Shown here piece by piece: positions 9,248 through 19,326 of a stretch of DNA of 64,000 bases. The position numbers and the translations under genes are program-made. Source of the DNA: Sphingobium sp. 15-1 (GTDB lineage Bacteria > Pseudomonadota > Alphaproteobacteria > Sphingomonadales > Sphingomonadaceae); NCBI RefSeq assembly GCF_013375535.1, contig NZ_JABXJG010000003.1, positions 558,001-622,000 of the forward strand, given 5' to 3'. Numbering within the stretch: the stretch's first letter is position 1; every line of letters begins with the position of its first letter. The notes beneath the pieces are model-generated. The model searched no databases, had not been told where the DNA came from, and saw only the letters and a list, made by a program, of their open reading frames with translations.

Positions 9248-11311
9248 TCAGAGCTGGCAGAACTCCTTACCCCTGTCGGCAAGGTTACAGAGCAGCTTAG
9301 ACGGCTGAAAGTCCTCACCATGGATCGCGGCATAGTGGGAAAGGCGGTTGCGAATCTTCTCCAGGCCGACCGTGTCCCCAAAAAACATCGGCCCACCGCG
9401 ATAGGCCGGCCAGCCATAACCATGGACCCACACGACATCGATGTCGGATGCGCGAAGGGCAATGCCTTCGTCCAGGATTTTTGCGCCCTCGTTGATCATC
9501 GGATAGACGCAGCGCTCCAATATCTCCTCGTCGCTGACCGCGCGCCGCTTTATGCCCTGCTGTGCCGACATCATCAGGATCATCTCCTCGACCACCGGAG
9601 AGGGCGTCGGCCGGCATTTCTCGTCATAGTCGTAGAAGCCCGCGTGGGTCTTCTGTCCACGCCGGTCAATCTCGCACAAACGCTCGCGGATAGTCTCGCC
9701 CCTGGAGCTTTCCTTGCTCCACCCGAGATCCAGTCCAGCAAGATCGCTGATCTGGAATGGCCCCATCGGCATGCCGAACTCATAATTCACGCGATCGACA
9801 TCCCACGGCATCGCGCCTTCCAATATCAACCTATCCGCCTGACGCCGCCGCTGCGCCAACATGCGGTTGCCGATAAAGCCATGACAGACGCCGGAAACCA
9901 CGGCCACCTTGTCGATCGTCTTCGCAAGCTTCATTGCCGTTGCAAGTACGGCGGGATCAGTCTTTGCGCCGCGTACGACCTCCAGAAGCCGCATGACATT
10001 GGCGGGCGAGAAGAAATGGAGACCCACGACCGATTCCGGTCGTGAAGTCGCTGCCGCGATTTCATCGAGGTCGAGATAGCTGGTATTGCTGGCAAGGATC
10101 GCGGATGGCTTGCAAATGCTGTCGAGCTTACCGAAAATATCGCACTTTACATCCATATTCTCGTAGACCGCCTCGATCACCAAGTCGCAGTCGGCCAGCT
10201 TTCCAAGGTCGAGCGCCGGGTCCAGCCGGGCCATGCTGGCATTGAGGGCTTCCGCCGTGATCCGTCCTTTCCTCGCACTCGCCTCATAATTGTCGCGGAT
10301 TATGGTCATACCCCGATCGAGCGCATGTTGCGCCGTCTCGACGATGGTCACCGGAATACCCGCGGACAGGAAATTCATGGCGATGCCACTACCCATCGTA
10401 CCGGCGCCGATGACCCCGACCTTCGCAATGGGGCGTGGCTGGATATTCGACGACAAGCCCGCAATCTTGGCGGCTTCCCGCTCGGCAAAGAAAATGTGGC
10501 GTTGCGCTTTAGACTGCGTGCCTGTCCGCAATTCCTCAAACAGCCGGCGTTCAAGCTTCATGCCTTCGTCGAAGGAAAGACTGGATGCCGCCTCTATAGC
10601 CTGAATATTAGCTTCCGGCGCCTCAAACCCGCGGAATTTCTTCCCATTTGCCTTTCGGAACTCGGAGAAGAGTTCGGGCGTCACACCTTCGACGTGCAAA
10701 TCCCGCACGCGCCGGAGCGGCCAATTTTCGGCCATGACTTTTCCGGCAAATGCAACCGCTACCTCGCGCAGCCTTCCGGCAGGCGCCAGTTCATCGACCA
10801 GCCCAGCGACCAGCGCGGCTTTCGCGCTGATGGGCAACCCGCTCGTCACCATTTCCAGCGACCGGGCGGCACCGACAAGCCGCGGAAGCCGCTGTGTCCC
10901 CCCCGCGCCCGGCAGGAGGCCAAGCTTGACTTCGGGCAGTCCAAGTTTCGCCGACTGATCGATCACGCGATAATGGCACACCAGAGCGGTTTCCAGGCCT
11001 CCTCCCAGGGCCGTGCCGTGGATGGCGGCGATCACCGCTTTGGGTGCGTTCTCGATTTTGCAGAGTAAATCAACCAGGCTGGGTTCCTGCATCACCTTGC
11101 CAAATTCGGAAATATCGGCCCCGGCAAAAAAGGTGCGGCCTTCGCAGATGAGGATGATCGCCTGGACATTATCGTCCGCGAATGCCGTTTCAAAAGCCTG
11201 CCACAATCCCTGGCGAACCGCGAAAGATAGCGCATTTACCGGCGGGGCATTGACGCTGATCACGGCAATGCCACCATCGATTGTCAGGGACAGGATATTC
11301 GACTCACTCAC
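9248..11311 (-). CDS. Bifunctional enoyl-CoA hydratase / 3-hydroxyacyl-CoA dehydrogenase (FadB/FadJ-like)
   Basis: About 687 residues. Residues 1-190 form a crotonase domain with oxyanion-hole and catalytic features (FFAGADISEF, GTALGGGLETAL, GLPEVKLG). A Rossmann NAD domain starts at GAGTMGSGIA near 302, with ASNTSYLDL and GLHFFSPANVM following, and two C-terminal dehydrogenase domains complete the fold. Together they hydrate trans-2-enoyl-CoA and oxidise 3-hydroxyacyl-CoA in beta-oxidation. I prefer the GTG at 11311 (GGGGA upstream) over TTG at 11329. It follows the acyl-CoA dehydrogenase gene by about 20 bp, so the two are co-transcribed. No thiolase gene is in the window, so the thiolytic step must be encoded elsewhere. 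Confidence 0.9.
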   Translation of the reverse strand: MSESNILSLTIDGGIAVISVNAPPVNALSFAVRQGLWQAFETAFADDNVQAIILICEGRTFFAGADISEFGKVMQEPSLVDLLCKIENAPKAVIAAIHGTALGGGLETALVCHYRVIDQSAKLGLPEVKLGLLPGAGGTQRLPRLVGAARSLEMVTSGLPISAKAALVAGLVDELAPAGRLREVAVAFAGKVMAENWPLRRVRDLHVEGVTPELFSEFRKANGKKFRGFEAPEANIQAIEAASSLSFDEGMKLERRLFEELRTGTQSKAQRHIFFAEREAAKIAGLSSNIQPRPIAKVGVIGAGTMGSGIAMNFLSAGIPVTIVETAQHALDRGMTIIRDNYEASARKGRITAEALNASMARLDPALDLGKLADCDLVIEAVYENMDVKCDIFGKLDSICKPSAILASNTSYLDLDEIAAATSRPESVVGLHFFSPANVMRLLEVVRGAKTDPAVLATAMKLAKTIDKVAVVSGVCHGFIGNRMLAQRRRQADRLILEGAMPWDVDRVNYEFGMPMGPFQISDLAGLDLGWSKESSRGETIRERLCEIDRRGQKTHAGFYDYDEKCRPTPSPVVEEMILMMSAQQGIKRRAVSDEEILERCVYPMINEGAKILDEGIALRASDIDVVWVHGYGWPAYRGGPMFFGDTVGLEKIRNRLSHYAAIHGEDFQPSKLLCNLADRGKEFCQL

Positions 11312-11333
11312 TTTGTTTCCCCGTATCAAATCA

Positions 11334-12494
11334 TCATTTACCGCGCTTCACCGTTTCCCGCGCGATCACGATCTGCTGAATCTGACTGGTGCCCTCATAG
11401 ATGCGAAGAGGCCGGACATCGCGATAGAAGCGCTCGATCCCCGGCCCGGCGATATAGCCCGCCCCGCCGTGAATCTGCACTGCACGGTCCGCGACGCGCC
11501 CCACCATTTCGGAAGCGAACAGCTTCGCCGCGGACGACTCCAGCGTCACGTCCACGTCCGCATCGCGCTGACGCGCGGTCTCCAGAACGAGCGCACGCGC
11601 AGCCAAGGTTTCTGTCTTGGAATCCGCGATCATCGCCTGGACCATTTGATGCTCGGCAAGCGGCTTTCCGAATTGATGTCTGCTCGCCGCATGCGTGACG
11701 CTGTCGACGATCAGCCGCTCCGCGATACCCACGCACAGCGCCGCAATATGCAGGCGGCTGCGGTCCAATATCCGCATCGCGATCTTGAAACCCTCCCCCT
11801 CCTTCCCAAGCAGATTTGCCGCAGGAACCCTGGCATCCTCGAAATGAACGTTGGCAATGGCCGTACCACGCTGGCCCATTTTCTTCGCGGGCGCGCCCAC
11901 CCGCACGCCCGGTAAATCGCGCGGCACGAGGAAGGCCGAGATGCCGCGGGTGCCCGGCGCGTCGCTGGTCCGGGCCATCACCGTGAAAAGACCTGCCTTG
12001 TCGGCGTTGGTAATATAGATCTTGGTCCCGTTCAGCCGATAAACATCCGCTTCCCGAACAGCTCGGGTCTTGACATTGCCAGGATCCGATCCAGCTTCAG
12101 CTTCGGTCAAGGCAAAGCTGGTCAGGATTTCGCCTCGGGCGATCCTTGGCAACCAATAGCTCCTTTGCTCGTCGGTCCCCGCCAAAATGAGACCCTGGCT
12201 GCCGATCCCCACATTCGTGCCGAAAGTCGCCCGGAACGAGGGCGACGTCTTTCCCATTTCGAACAAGATGTGGGCTTCCTGCTCCATGTTGAAGTTGAGT
12301 CCGCCATATTCCGTCGGGATCGATAAGCCGAAAAGCCCGAGATTGCGCATCTTGTCCACAAGATGCTGCGGGACTTCATCCTGCTCCTCGACCTGCGTTT
12401 CGGCGGGCCTCAAGCAATCCGTCACCAGATTCCGGACATCCTCAAGGAAGAGGGCGAATATCGCTCCAGGAGGAACCACGTCATTCTCCAGCAC
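11334..12494 (-). CDS. Acyl-CoA dehydrogenase
   Basis: 386 residues, normal length. FAD-dependent alpha,beta-desaturation of an acyl-CoA, with electrons passing to ETF. The family signature LTEAEAGSDPG occurs near 125, KIYITNAD near 155, QIHGGAGYI near 340, and the C-terminal IYEGTSQIQQ carries the catalytic glutamate. It resembles short/branched-chain acyl-CoA dehydrogenases, but chain length cannot be settled by eye. It lies between acoC (55 bp upstream) and the FadB-like gene and so supplies its substrate. A decayed duplicate of its C-terminus sits at 33364-33450. Confidence 0.92.
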   Translation of the reverse strand: MLENDVVPPGAIFALFLEDVRNLVTDCLRPAETQVEEQDEVPQHLVDKMRNLGLFGLSIPTEYGGLNFNMEQEAHILFEMGKTSPSFRATFGTNVGIGSQGLILAGTDEQRSYWLPRIARGEILTSFALTEAEAGSDPGNVKTRAVREADVYRLNGTKIYITNADKAGLFTVMARTSDAPGTRGISAFLVPRDLPGVRVGAPAKKMGQRGTAIANVHFEDARVPAANLLGKEGEGFKIAMRILDRSRLHIAALCVGIAERLIVDSVTHAASRHQFGKPLAEHQMVQAMIADSKTETLAARALVLETARQRDADVDVTLESSAAKLFASEMVGRVADRAVQIHGGAGYIAGPGIERFYRDVRPLRIYEGTSQIQQIVIARETVKRGK

Positions 12495-12549
12495 ATGTTT
12501 CCTTCAGGCTAAAAAGGGGGAGCAGCCTGGTATCTTGGCGACCGCTTGC

Positions 12550-13662
12550 CTAATCCACCAAAAAGTCGGCAACCAATATGTTGACTGCAGCGGCATCTTC
12601 GAGATGCGGCATGTGCCCCGAGCTCGGAAGAATTTTGACTTTACCGCCGAATCCGTCGACATTGCTGCCGGTGACGATCTGGTCCTTTGCACCGAAAACA
12701 ACCAGTGTAGGAGCCGTTATGCCCAGGACTTTGCTGCGCAGGTCAGCCAGTGCGGCATCGCTCAAGCCATTCTCCGCTATTTTACGCAACGCGTCGTTCG
12801 CCCCATCGACGCGCTTGGCAGCGATAAGGTCGTCAAGCATTTCGCGAGTCACCAGAGCAGGATCAGCGAACAACATCTCCACGAAAGGCTGAATGGCCTT
12901 GCGACGTTGCGCTGAAACGAAGCCCTCAATATAGTCTTGATTCAGCGCCTGCGCAAATGCCGGCGGACAAAGCAGAGCCAGCGATTTGACGCGGCCTGGC
13001 GCCTTCAACGCCACCAACTGAGCAACCGCCGAACCCATCGAGTGGCCGACGACATGGAAAGAGTCGAGGCCAACCGCATCCGCCCAAGCCAAAACGGTAT
13101 CGGCAAGCGTATCGAGCGTGCCGTCACCGACATCCTTCGAAGAACCGCCATGGCCGAGCAGATCGACCGCATAGGTATCACGCGTCCCCGCCAGATCAGC
13201 CTGATTGAACATCCAGTTCGCGTAATCCCCGCCAAAGCCATGGAGTAGAACCATCGGGGTTTCGGCATCTTCCGAAGCCGACGCAACCTTCATAAAACGG
13301 ATACGCTTGCCTCCGGCATCAACGGTTTCCGGTTCCGGTGCAGCAACAGTGTTGGCTGCCTCCAGGGCTTCGCGGTTCTTATATTCGGCAATGAACGCCT
13401 CTACGGCGGCGTCATCCTCATCGGCATCGGAAACGACGGCGATCAGATTGCCGACACGCTTAACTTCGCCTTCGTCCGCCGTCAGCACACGCAACGTACC
13501 CGATACCGTGGCTTCCAAAACATTGGCGATCTTGCTCGTTTCGATGTCGACGACTTCCATGCCTGGCCTGATCTCCGCGCCAGGCTGGACTTGCCATTTT
13601 GCAATCGTCCCCTCTTCCATGGCAAGGCCCCATTTCGGAACCAATATAGCGTGAAGGCTCAT
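12550..13662 (-). CDS. acoC: Acetoin-dehydrogenase-type E2: lipoyl domain plus alpha/beta hydrolase
   Basis: 370 residues in two domains. The N-terminal lipoyl domain (1-80) carries the lipoylated lysine in ETSKIAN (K44). The C-terminal alpha/beta-hydrolase domain has the oxyanion loop HGFGGD, nucleophile GHSMGSA (S208), acid in VFGAKDQIV and histidine in SSGHMPHLED. This architecture is characteristic of AcoC, the E2 of acetoin dehydrogenase complexes, rather than pyruvate dehydrogenase E2. The product is acetyl-CoA or another acyl-CoA made by cleaving an acyloin. The ATG overlaps the acoB stop by four bases (ATGA), so the genes are translationally coupled. Confidence 0.88.
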   Translation of the reverse strand: MSLHAILVPKWGLAMEEGTIAKWQVQPGAEIRPGMEVVDIETSKIANVLEATVSGTLRVLTADEGEVKRVGNLIAVVSDADEDDAAVEAFIAEYKNREALEAANTVAAPEPETVDAGGKRIRFMKVASASEDAETPMVLLHGFGGDYANWMFNQADLAGTRDTYAVDLLGHGGSSKDVGDGTLDTLADTVLAWADAVGLDSFHVVGHSMGSAVAQLVALKAPGRVKSLALLCPPAFAQALNQDYIEGFVSAQRRKAIQPFVEMLFADPALVTREMLDDLIAAKRVDGANDALRKIAENGLSDAALADLRSKVLGITAPTLVVFGAKDQIVTGSNVDGFGGKVKILPSSGHMPHLEDAAAVNILVADFLVD

Positions 13663-14669
13663 TTCATCACCTTTTTGACAGCAGCAATAACCTTGTCGAC
13701 CGAAGGCATGTAGAGATCCTCCAGCGACGGAGAGAAAGGCACTGGTGTATGCGGGGCTGTCACAGTCGCGATCGGCGCCTTCAAATCATGGAAGGCATGC
13801 TCCGCCACCAATGCCGCAATGTCGGCGGCCATGGAACACCGCGGGGGGCTTTCATCGACCACCACGAGGCGTCCGGTCTTTTCCACGCTTTCAAGGATGG
13901 TGTCGACGTCCAACGGACTGGTGGTCCGCGGGTCGATAACCTCGACGGAAATCCCGTCCTTGGCCAGCACGTCCGCTGCCTTGGCGGCGCGTTTGGCCAT
14001 CATGGAGAAGGCCACGATAGTCACGTCGGTTCCGTCACGGGTTACCGCGGCTTCACCAAAGGGAATGACATATGGTTCGTCCGGAACTTCCCCGGTCATG
14101 TCGTACATCGCCTTGTGCTCCAGGAAGATGACCGGATCATCGTCACGGATCGCCTGGATCATGAGGCCCTTCGCATCATAGGGGTTGGACGGCATCACGA
14201 CCTTCAAACCCGGCACCATGGTGAACATCGGATGCAGCGTCTGGCTGTGCTGGGCCGCCGCGCGGAAGCCACCGCCGATCATCGCGCGAACGACGAGCGG
14301 AGTGCGAGCCGTTCCGCCGAACATGTACCGGAACTTCGCCGCCTGATTATAGATCATGTCGAAACACACACCCAGGAAGTCGACGAACATCATTTCGGCC
14401 ACCGGGCGCAAGCCTGTCAGCGCCGCACCCGCGGCGGTGCCCATGATGGCGCTTTCGGTAATCGGCGTGTCGATGACGCGTCGGCGGCCATATTTGCCCA
14501 CCAGACCCTTGGTGACGCCCAGAACGCCACCATAGGCGTCTTCCGCATCGGGGCCTTCGCAGCCCGCGCCACCTGACACATCCTCGCCGATGACGATGAC
14601 ATTCTCATCGCGCGCCATCTCGTGGTCGATCGCTTCATTGATCGCCTCACGGTAAGATTTGGTTGGCAT
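13659..14669 (-). CDS. acoB: Acetoin/2-oxo-acid dehydrogenase E1 beta subunit
   Basis: 336 residues. Beta chain of a thiamine-diphosphate-dependent alpha2beta2 E1, with transketolase pyrimidine and C-terminal domains. The start MPTKSYREAINEAIDHEM, GEDVSGGAG near 28-36, DTPITESAIMGTAAGAALTG near 67-86 and the C-terminal VVDESPPRCSMAADIAA are standard for the family. It pairs with acoA 14 bp upstream and overlaps acoC downstream. The AcoC-type partner argues for an acyloin such as acetoin as substrate, but branched 2-oxo acids remain possible. Confidence 0.9.
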   Translation of the reverse strand: MPTKSYREAINEAIDHEMARDENVIVIGEDVSGGAGCEGPDAEDAYGGVLGVTKGLVGKYGRRRVIDTPITESAIMGTAAGAALTGLRPVAEMMFVDFLGVCFDMIYNQAAKFRYMFGGTARTPLVVRAMIGGGFRAAAQHSQTLHPMFTMVPGLKVVMPSNPYDAKGLMIQAIRDDDPVIFLEHKAMYDMTGEVPDEPYVIPFGEAAVTRDGTDVTIVAFSMMAKRAAKAADVLAKDGISVEVIDPRTTSPLDVDTILESVEKTGRLVVVDESPPRCSMAADIAALVAEHAFHDLKAPIATVTAPHTPVPFSPSLEDLYMPSVDKVIAAVKKVMK

Positions 14670-14683
14670 GTCTGCCTACTCCT

Positions 14684-15655
14684 TCAGTAATAAGATACGT
14701 AGACGTCAGTCTCGAGTTCTTTGGGGTCGGGGAACGCTGCCGCCGCTGCGCTGTCCGCAGCGTCCTCGATCGTCTTCACGGCTTCCCTGTCGATCTCGTC
14801 GAGCTGCGCTTCCTCCAGCAGTTTCGCGTCGAGCACCTTCTTCCGAAAGATCTTGATCGGGTCCATGAACTCCCGCGTATGTTCACGCTCATCTGGGGTG
14901 CGGTATAGCATCGGATCACCCACAAAATGCCCCCCGAAACGACGGTTGACGGATTCGACGACCGATGGGCCGCCACCAGTCCGGCCGCGCTCGACGGCTT
15001 CCCTCATCGCATCATGCATGGCGAAAAAGTCCGTTCCGTCTACCTTTACGTGTGGCAGGCCAAACGCACCGGCACGGCCGGCAATGTCCTTGGACCCCAC
15101 CGCATAATCGTGCGACGTACCCTCGCCCCATCCATTATTCTCGTAAAGGAAGATGACCGGCAGTTGCAGAACCACGGCCATATTCAACGCTTCGAAGACC
15201 AGCCCCTGGTTCGAGGCGCCATCGCCCATGGAACAAACTGAAACGCCGTCTTCGCCGCGCGTCTTGATTGTCAGCGCCGCGCCGACCGCCAGCGGCGCGG
15301 TCCCACCGACGATGCCGTTAGCTCCGAGCATTCCGCGCGAAAGATCAGCGATGTGCATCGACCCACCCTTGCCGCCGCAAAGGCCCGTGCTCTTGCCATA
15401 GAGTTCCTGCATCATGGAATTGATGTCGCAACCCTTGGCGATCGAGTGTCCGTGGCCACGATGGGTAATGCTCAGCTTGTCGCGATCGGTCAGGTTCATG
15501 CCCGTGGCGACGGCCGTCGCTTCCTGACCATAGCATAGATGGACAAAGCCGGGCACGTTGCCATTCTCGAACTCTATGAACACCCGTTCCTCGAACTCGC
15601 GGATAATCCGCATCAAGCGGTAAGCCCGCAACATGTCTTCGCGACTGAGCTGCAT
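14684..15655 (-). CDS. acoA: Acetoin/2-oxo-acid dehydrogenase E1 alpha subunit
   Basis: 323 residues from ATG at 15655, chosen because GGGAG lies eight bases upstream; the frame is open to 15715 without a ribosome site. The thiamine-diphosphate motif GDGASNQG is followed by VIFLYENNGWGEGT, and HRGHGHSIAKG near 85 is the typical E1 alpha loop. It forms the ThDP site with AcoB and decarboxylates or cleaves the substrate, passing the acyl group to lipoyl-AcoC. First gene of acoA-acoB-acoC-acyl-CoA dehydrogenase-fadB-like, an apparent operon on the minus strand. No acoX or acoR is seen nearby. Confidence 0.9.
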   Translation of the reverse strand: MQLSREDMLRAYRLMRIIREFEERVFIEFENGNVPGFVHLCYGQEATAVATGMNLTDRDKLSITHRGHGHSIAKGCDINSMMQELYGKSTGLCGGKGGSMHIADLSRGMLGANGIVGGTAPLAVGAALTIKTRGEDGVSVCSMGDGASNQGLVFEALNMAVVLQLPVIFLYENNGWGEGTSHDYAVGSKDIAGRAGAFGLPHVKVDGTDFFAMHDAMREAVERGRTGGGPSVVESVNRRFGGHFVGDPMLYRTPDEREHTREFMDPIKIFRKKVLDAKLLEEAQLDEIDREAVKTIEDAADSAAAAAFPDPKELETDVYVSYY

Positions 15656-15803
15656 TTCATATTCTCCCTTACATCGGTCAACGCCGTTCCTTGCGGGCCG
15701 GCGCCTCCCCAACATTTGTCAGGCCCGCGCAACACAAAGGACGTGCGCCGTGGAGTCCCCGGAATTTTTAGCTATCTGGAGGCGTAACGCTCCGGACCCG
15801 GCA

Positions 15804-18122
15804 TCATTGACGGAACTTGTATCCGATCGAGATGCCCCACCAGCGCGGCGGCGCGAACTGCTCGTTCACCGTGCTGAAGGATGTCGTCAGGTCAAAAGCG
15901 CTGACGCGATATTTGCTGTTGAGCAAATTCTTGCAGAACAGCGCGATGCGATAGCTGTCACCTGGACCGCGATATTCGATACGACCGTTAAACACCTCAT
16001 AAGAGGGGATGACGGTCGCCGGATTGTTAAGAATATCCGTCTGATATTTGGACGTCGCCTTGAAATCGCCCTGGACCGCCATCGTGCCGCTTCCCAGACC
16101 GAATTCATAGCGCACAAGACCATTCAAGCTCCACGCCGGCGCCAAAGCCATTTCGCGCGTATGATAGGTCACATTGGACGGAGCCGGCGTGGTGACGTCG
16201 TAAATGGTCGAGTCGAGCAGACCCAGGCCGATATTCGCCATCAGCCCGTCGAAAGGACGTGCCGAAAGCTCCAGCTCAGCGCCATAGAGGCGGGCCTTCT
16301 TGTTGGTGATGAACCCACCAATAACCCCGAAACCGAAGGCGTGGTAATTCTTGTAGTCATAGTAGAAGACCGACCCGTTCAGAGTCAGCTTGCGGTCCAG
16401 AAGATCGGTCTTGACACCAGCTTCATACACATAGGCAAGTTCCGCCTTATAGGGCACGGCGCTCGGCGCTGCACTGATTTCAATGAAGCCGTTGTTGAAA
16501 CCGGCGCCTTTCGTGCCCCTGCTGACCGAAGCATAAACAAGGCTATTATCGGTCGGCTTGTAGTTCAACTGTGCCTTCGCTGAGAGGCTGCCCTTCTTCA
16601 GCCTGGTCAAATCACCGACAGCCGCATCGGTAAAGATGTTCGACGCGAACACACCAGTGACGCTAGATCCGAAGGGATTATCAGGCCAGAAATCGGTGAG
16701 GTTATCGTCCGTGAAATTATAGAAAAGATCTTGCTGGAAATGCTTGTTGTCCTTGGTCCAACGGGCGCCGACCGCAACCGATAACTGGTCTGTCAGATGA
16801 TGTTCAAGGTTGCCGAACAGGCCGTAAGAGCGAAGCTGAAGCGTTCCTTGCGCATCGGCAACGAAGAATGGCGGACCAGCCAATCCTCCACCCAGATCGG
16901 CTGCAAAAACGGGTGCCGCATAATGGATCGAACCATTTTGATGAAGATAATAAAGCCCCATCGTCCAGTCCGTTGTCGGCCCGGTCTTGGAAAGACGCAG
17001 TTCCTGCGAATAATGCTCGCTCCGCGACTGATAGCGGGCCTGACCGTCATAGGGACCGAATGTATAATCCTCAATGCTGTCACGGCCATAATGATTGAAG
17101 CCGGTAACGGAAGTCAGCGTTACATCACCGAAATCATAGCTCATATTGAGCGCGCCATTGTAGGAGCTGGCACCGATCAGCTCCTGCACGGTGTTGTTGT
17201 TGCAACGCCTCCAGGGATTCAGCTTGTTGCTTGGAGCTGGCGTTTCAGCGAGACCAGTCACCGGATCGCGGAAAGATTGGACATGGTGGTAACAACTGGC
17301 GGGCCCTTCGGCATGACCATATTCGAACTTGGCTATCGCCTTGAAGGGGCCACCGTTATCGAAACCGAGTTGGCTGCGAACGGCATATGTCTCGACCGCC
17401 CCTGAATCCGGCTGTCCAAAATCATTTTTGATCCAAGGATCGTTGTTCTGATAGATGCCGGCAAACCGGACGGCGATGCCATCGCCCAAGGGGGCGTTGA
17501 TTACCCCAGTGAAGCGGCGGGACTCAAAGCGGCCATATTCGGCTTCTGCGTCGATCAACAGCTCATTGGAAGTCGGCTTGTTGCTGATAAAATGCACAAT
17601 TCCGCCGGTGGTATTCCGGCCGAACAGGGTACCCTGCGGGCCGCGCAAAACCTCCACGCGGTTAAGGTCGAACGCCGGGAAGCTGCCAGCGCCGTTGGCC
17701 ACCAAATAGATTTCGTCATTATAGGTCGAAACCGAGGATTCGGTGAAGTCGTTGAAATCGGGAAGCGACACACCGCGAATGGAAAAGTTCGGATTCATGC
17801 CAGGACCATAAACCGAAATATTCTGCACGTTGGGCACCTGAGCGACCACGTCGACGCTCTCTCGCACACCCATCGACTGCAGCATATCGCCACCCAAAGC
17901 GGTGATTGAAAGGCCGACATCCTGCAGCTTCTGCTCACGCTTTTGCGCTGTAACGATGATGTCGCCAAAGGTCATAGCAGTTTCGCCGGATTCTCCGGTC
18001 GCCTGGGCAAATGCCTGCGAGGACAGAAGCGCGATGGCAGAAACCATTCCAACGGCTAGACATCTGTATATCACAGAACCACGCATGGACGTGGAGAGCG
18101 GTTTATCAAAATTGTGGGCCAT
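15804..18122 (-). CDS. TonB-dependent outer-membrane receptor
   Basis: 772 residues. A signal peptide (hydrophobic GMVSAIALLSSQAFA near 25-39) is followed by a plug domain starting around DIIVTAQKREQKLQDVG, and a beta-barrel ending in aromatic-rich WWGISIGYKFRQ with no extra C-terminal domain. Plug signatures such as LNRVEVLRGPQGTLFGRN and GGIVHFISNKP are present. Energised import across the outer membrane, here most likely of the hydrophobic growth substrate of the surrounding pathway rather than iron. Ribosome site AAGGA precedes the ATG. It lies between an SDR gene and acoA on the same strand. Confidence 0.92.
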   Translation of the reverse strand: MAHNFDKPLSTSMRGSVIYRCLAVGMVSAIALLSSQAFAQATGESGETAMTFGDIIVTAQKREQKLQDVGLSITALGGDMLQSMGVRESVDVVAQVPNVQNISVYGPGMNPNFSIRGVSLPDFNDFTESSVSTYNDEIYLVANGAGSFPAFDLNRVEVLRGPQGTLFGRNTTGGIVHFISNKPTSNELLIDAEAEYGRFESRRFTGVINAPLGDGIAVRFAGIYQNNDPWIKNDFGQPDSGAVETYAVRSQLGFDNGGPFKAIAKFEYGHAEGPASCYHHVQSFRDPVTGLAETPAPSNKLNPWRRCNNNTVQELIGASSYNGALNMSYDFGDVTLTSVTGFNHYGRDSIEDYTFGPYDGQARYQSRSEHYSQELRLSKTGPTTDWTMGLYYLHQNGSIHYAAPVFAADLGGGLAGPPFFVADAQGTLQLRSYGLFGNLEHHLTDQLSVAVGARWTKDNKHFQQDLFYNFTDDNLTDFWPDNPFGSSVTGVFASNIFTDAAVGDLTRLKKGSLSAKAQLNYKPTDNSLVYASVSRGTKGAGFNNGFIEISAAPSAVPYKAELAYVYEAGVKTDLLDRKLTLNGSVFYYDYKNYHAFGFGVIGGFITNKKARLYGAELELSARPFDGLMANIGLGLLDSTIYDVTTPAPSNVTYHTREMALAPAWSLNGLVRYEFGLGSGTMAVQGDFKATSKYQTDILNNPATVIPSYEVFNGRIEYRGPGDSYRIALFCKNLLNSKYRVSAFDLTTSFSTVNEQFAPPRWWGISIGYKFRQ

Positions 18123-18201
18123 TTCTTATCCTTCCCCTCCATTTTATTTACTTTAAATCTGCATTCAAATTTTCTTCGGCTATATTTGGAAAAAAGCTCT
18201 A

Positions 18202-18990
18202 TCAGCCATATTGAAACCCGCCATCCACCGGCACCCCGGCACCGGTCACAAATGATGCGTAGTCCGAGCACAGGAACATCGTGACCTTCGCCACATCCTC
18301 CGGCTTGCCAAAGCGGCCCAATGGCGTCTTGGCCGCGAGCCAGGAACGGCACTCATCCGCTTCTCCAAACCAGCCCAGTTCAACACATTCGGTGATCAAA
18401 TGATCGATCATGTCCGTCTGAATGATGCCGGGATAAAGGCAATTGACACGGATATTATATCTTCCCTTGCCGGCTTCCACTGCGGCAACCTTGGTGGCCC
18501 TTTCCACCGCCGCTTTCGATCCCGCATAAGCAGCCATGCCGCCTGCGGCAGCCTGAGACGAAATCGACGAAAGGTTGACGATCGCACCGCCTTTCCCCGC
18601 GATTCCTCCTGGTCGCATCGCGCGAAAGGCCCACTTCATCCCAAGGAGAACGCCAACCACATTTATATCCAACAGTTCACGCGTTAATTCGGCATCAAAA
18701 TCGATAACCGGCATGGCGGCTTCTATGCCCGCGTTGTTGATCAGCACGTCAAGGCCGCCACCCCATTCGACGCAGTGTTCGACAACTTCCTGCCAGCGCT
18801 GCTCGTCGCGAACGTCATGATGCAAAAACAACGCGCTGCCGCCAAATTCCTTTACGAATTCCGTACCTTCACGATCCAAAACATCTGACACAATGATATT
18901 CGCGCCAGCCGAATGAAACGCCCGCGCAATGCCCGCGCCGATACCGCGCGCTCCACCGGTGATCAGTACAGTTTTCTCCGCGAAGTCCAT
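18202..18990 (-). CDS. SDR-family NAD(P)-dependent oxidoreductase
   Basis: 262 residues from the ATG at 18990, which has GGGGAG five bases upstream; the frame is open to 19014. Classical short-chain dehydrogenase: cofactor motif TGGARGIGAGIA near 10, NNAGIE near 85, catalytic Ser in SSISSQ, and Tyr-Lys in AYAGSKAA. Probably oxidises a hydroxyl or reduces a ketone on the imported compound. It is the first gene upstream of the TonB receptor (79 bp gap) on the same strand and divergent from the thiamine genes. Confidence 0.88.
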   Translation of the reverse strand: MDFAEKTVLITGGARGIGAGIARAFHSAGANIIVSDVLDREGTEFVKEFGGSALFLHHDVRDEQRWQEVVEHCVEWGGGLDVLINNAGIEAAMPVIDFDAELTRELLDINVVGVLLGMKWAFRAMRPGGIAGKGGAIVNLSSISSQAAAGGMAAYAGSKAAVERATKVAAVEAGKGRYNIRVNCLYPGIIQTDMIDHLITECVELGWFGEADECRSWLAAKTPLGRFGKPEDVAKVTMFLCSDYASFVTGAGVPVDGGFQYG

Positions 18991-19326
18991 CCGGCTCCCC
19001 ATCATTATTGGCACATCCGCTGTTGCGGCGCACTTACAATTGCAGGTCAGCGAAAGATCGCATGTACAGAGCAGATAGATAACCTGTTCTGGTTACCTTC
19101 TTATTTTCCCACTCTAACACACTGTTTCGCTCAAGCCCGTCACGGCTTCATAAGTCTGTTATTATTGTGCTGGCGAAAAAAGCTCTTGCTGAGGCCCGCC
19201 GGGAATTTGTCTTTGGACGCCAATTTCGTTGAGCAGTTGAAACCGCCTTTATTTTTTTGGAAAAAGCGGCTTATCTAATGGGGGTCCGGCTTGACTGCCT
19301 GCTCAGCCCACTTCACCCTGACGCCG

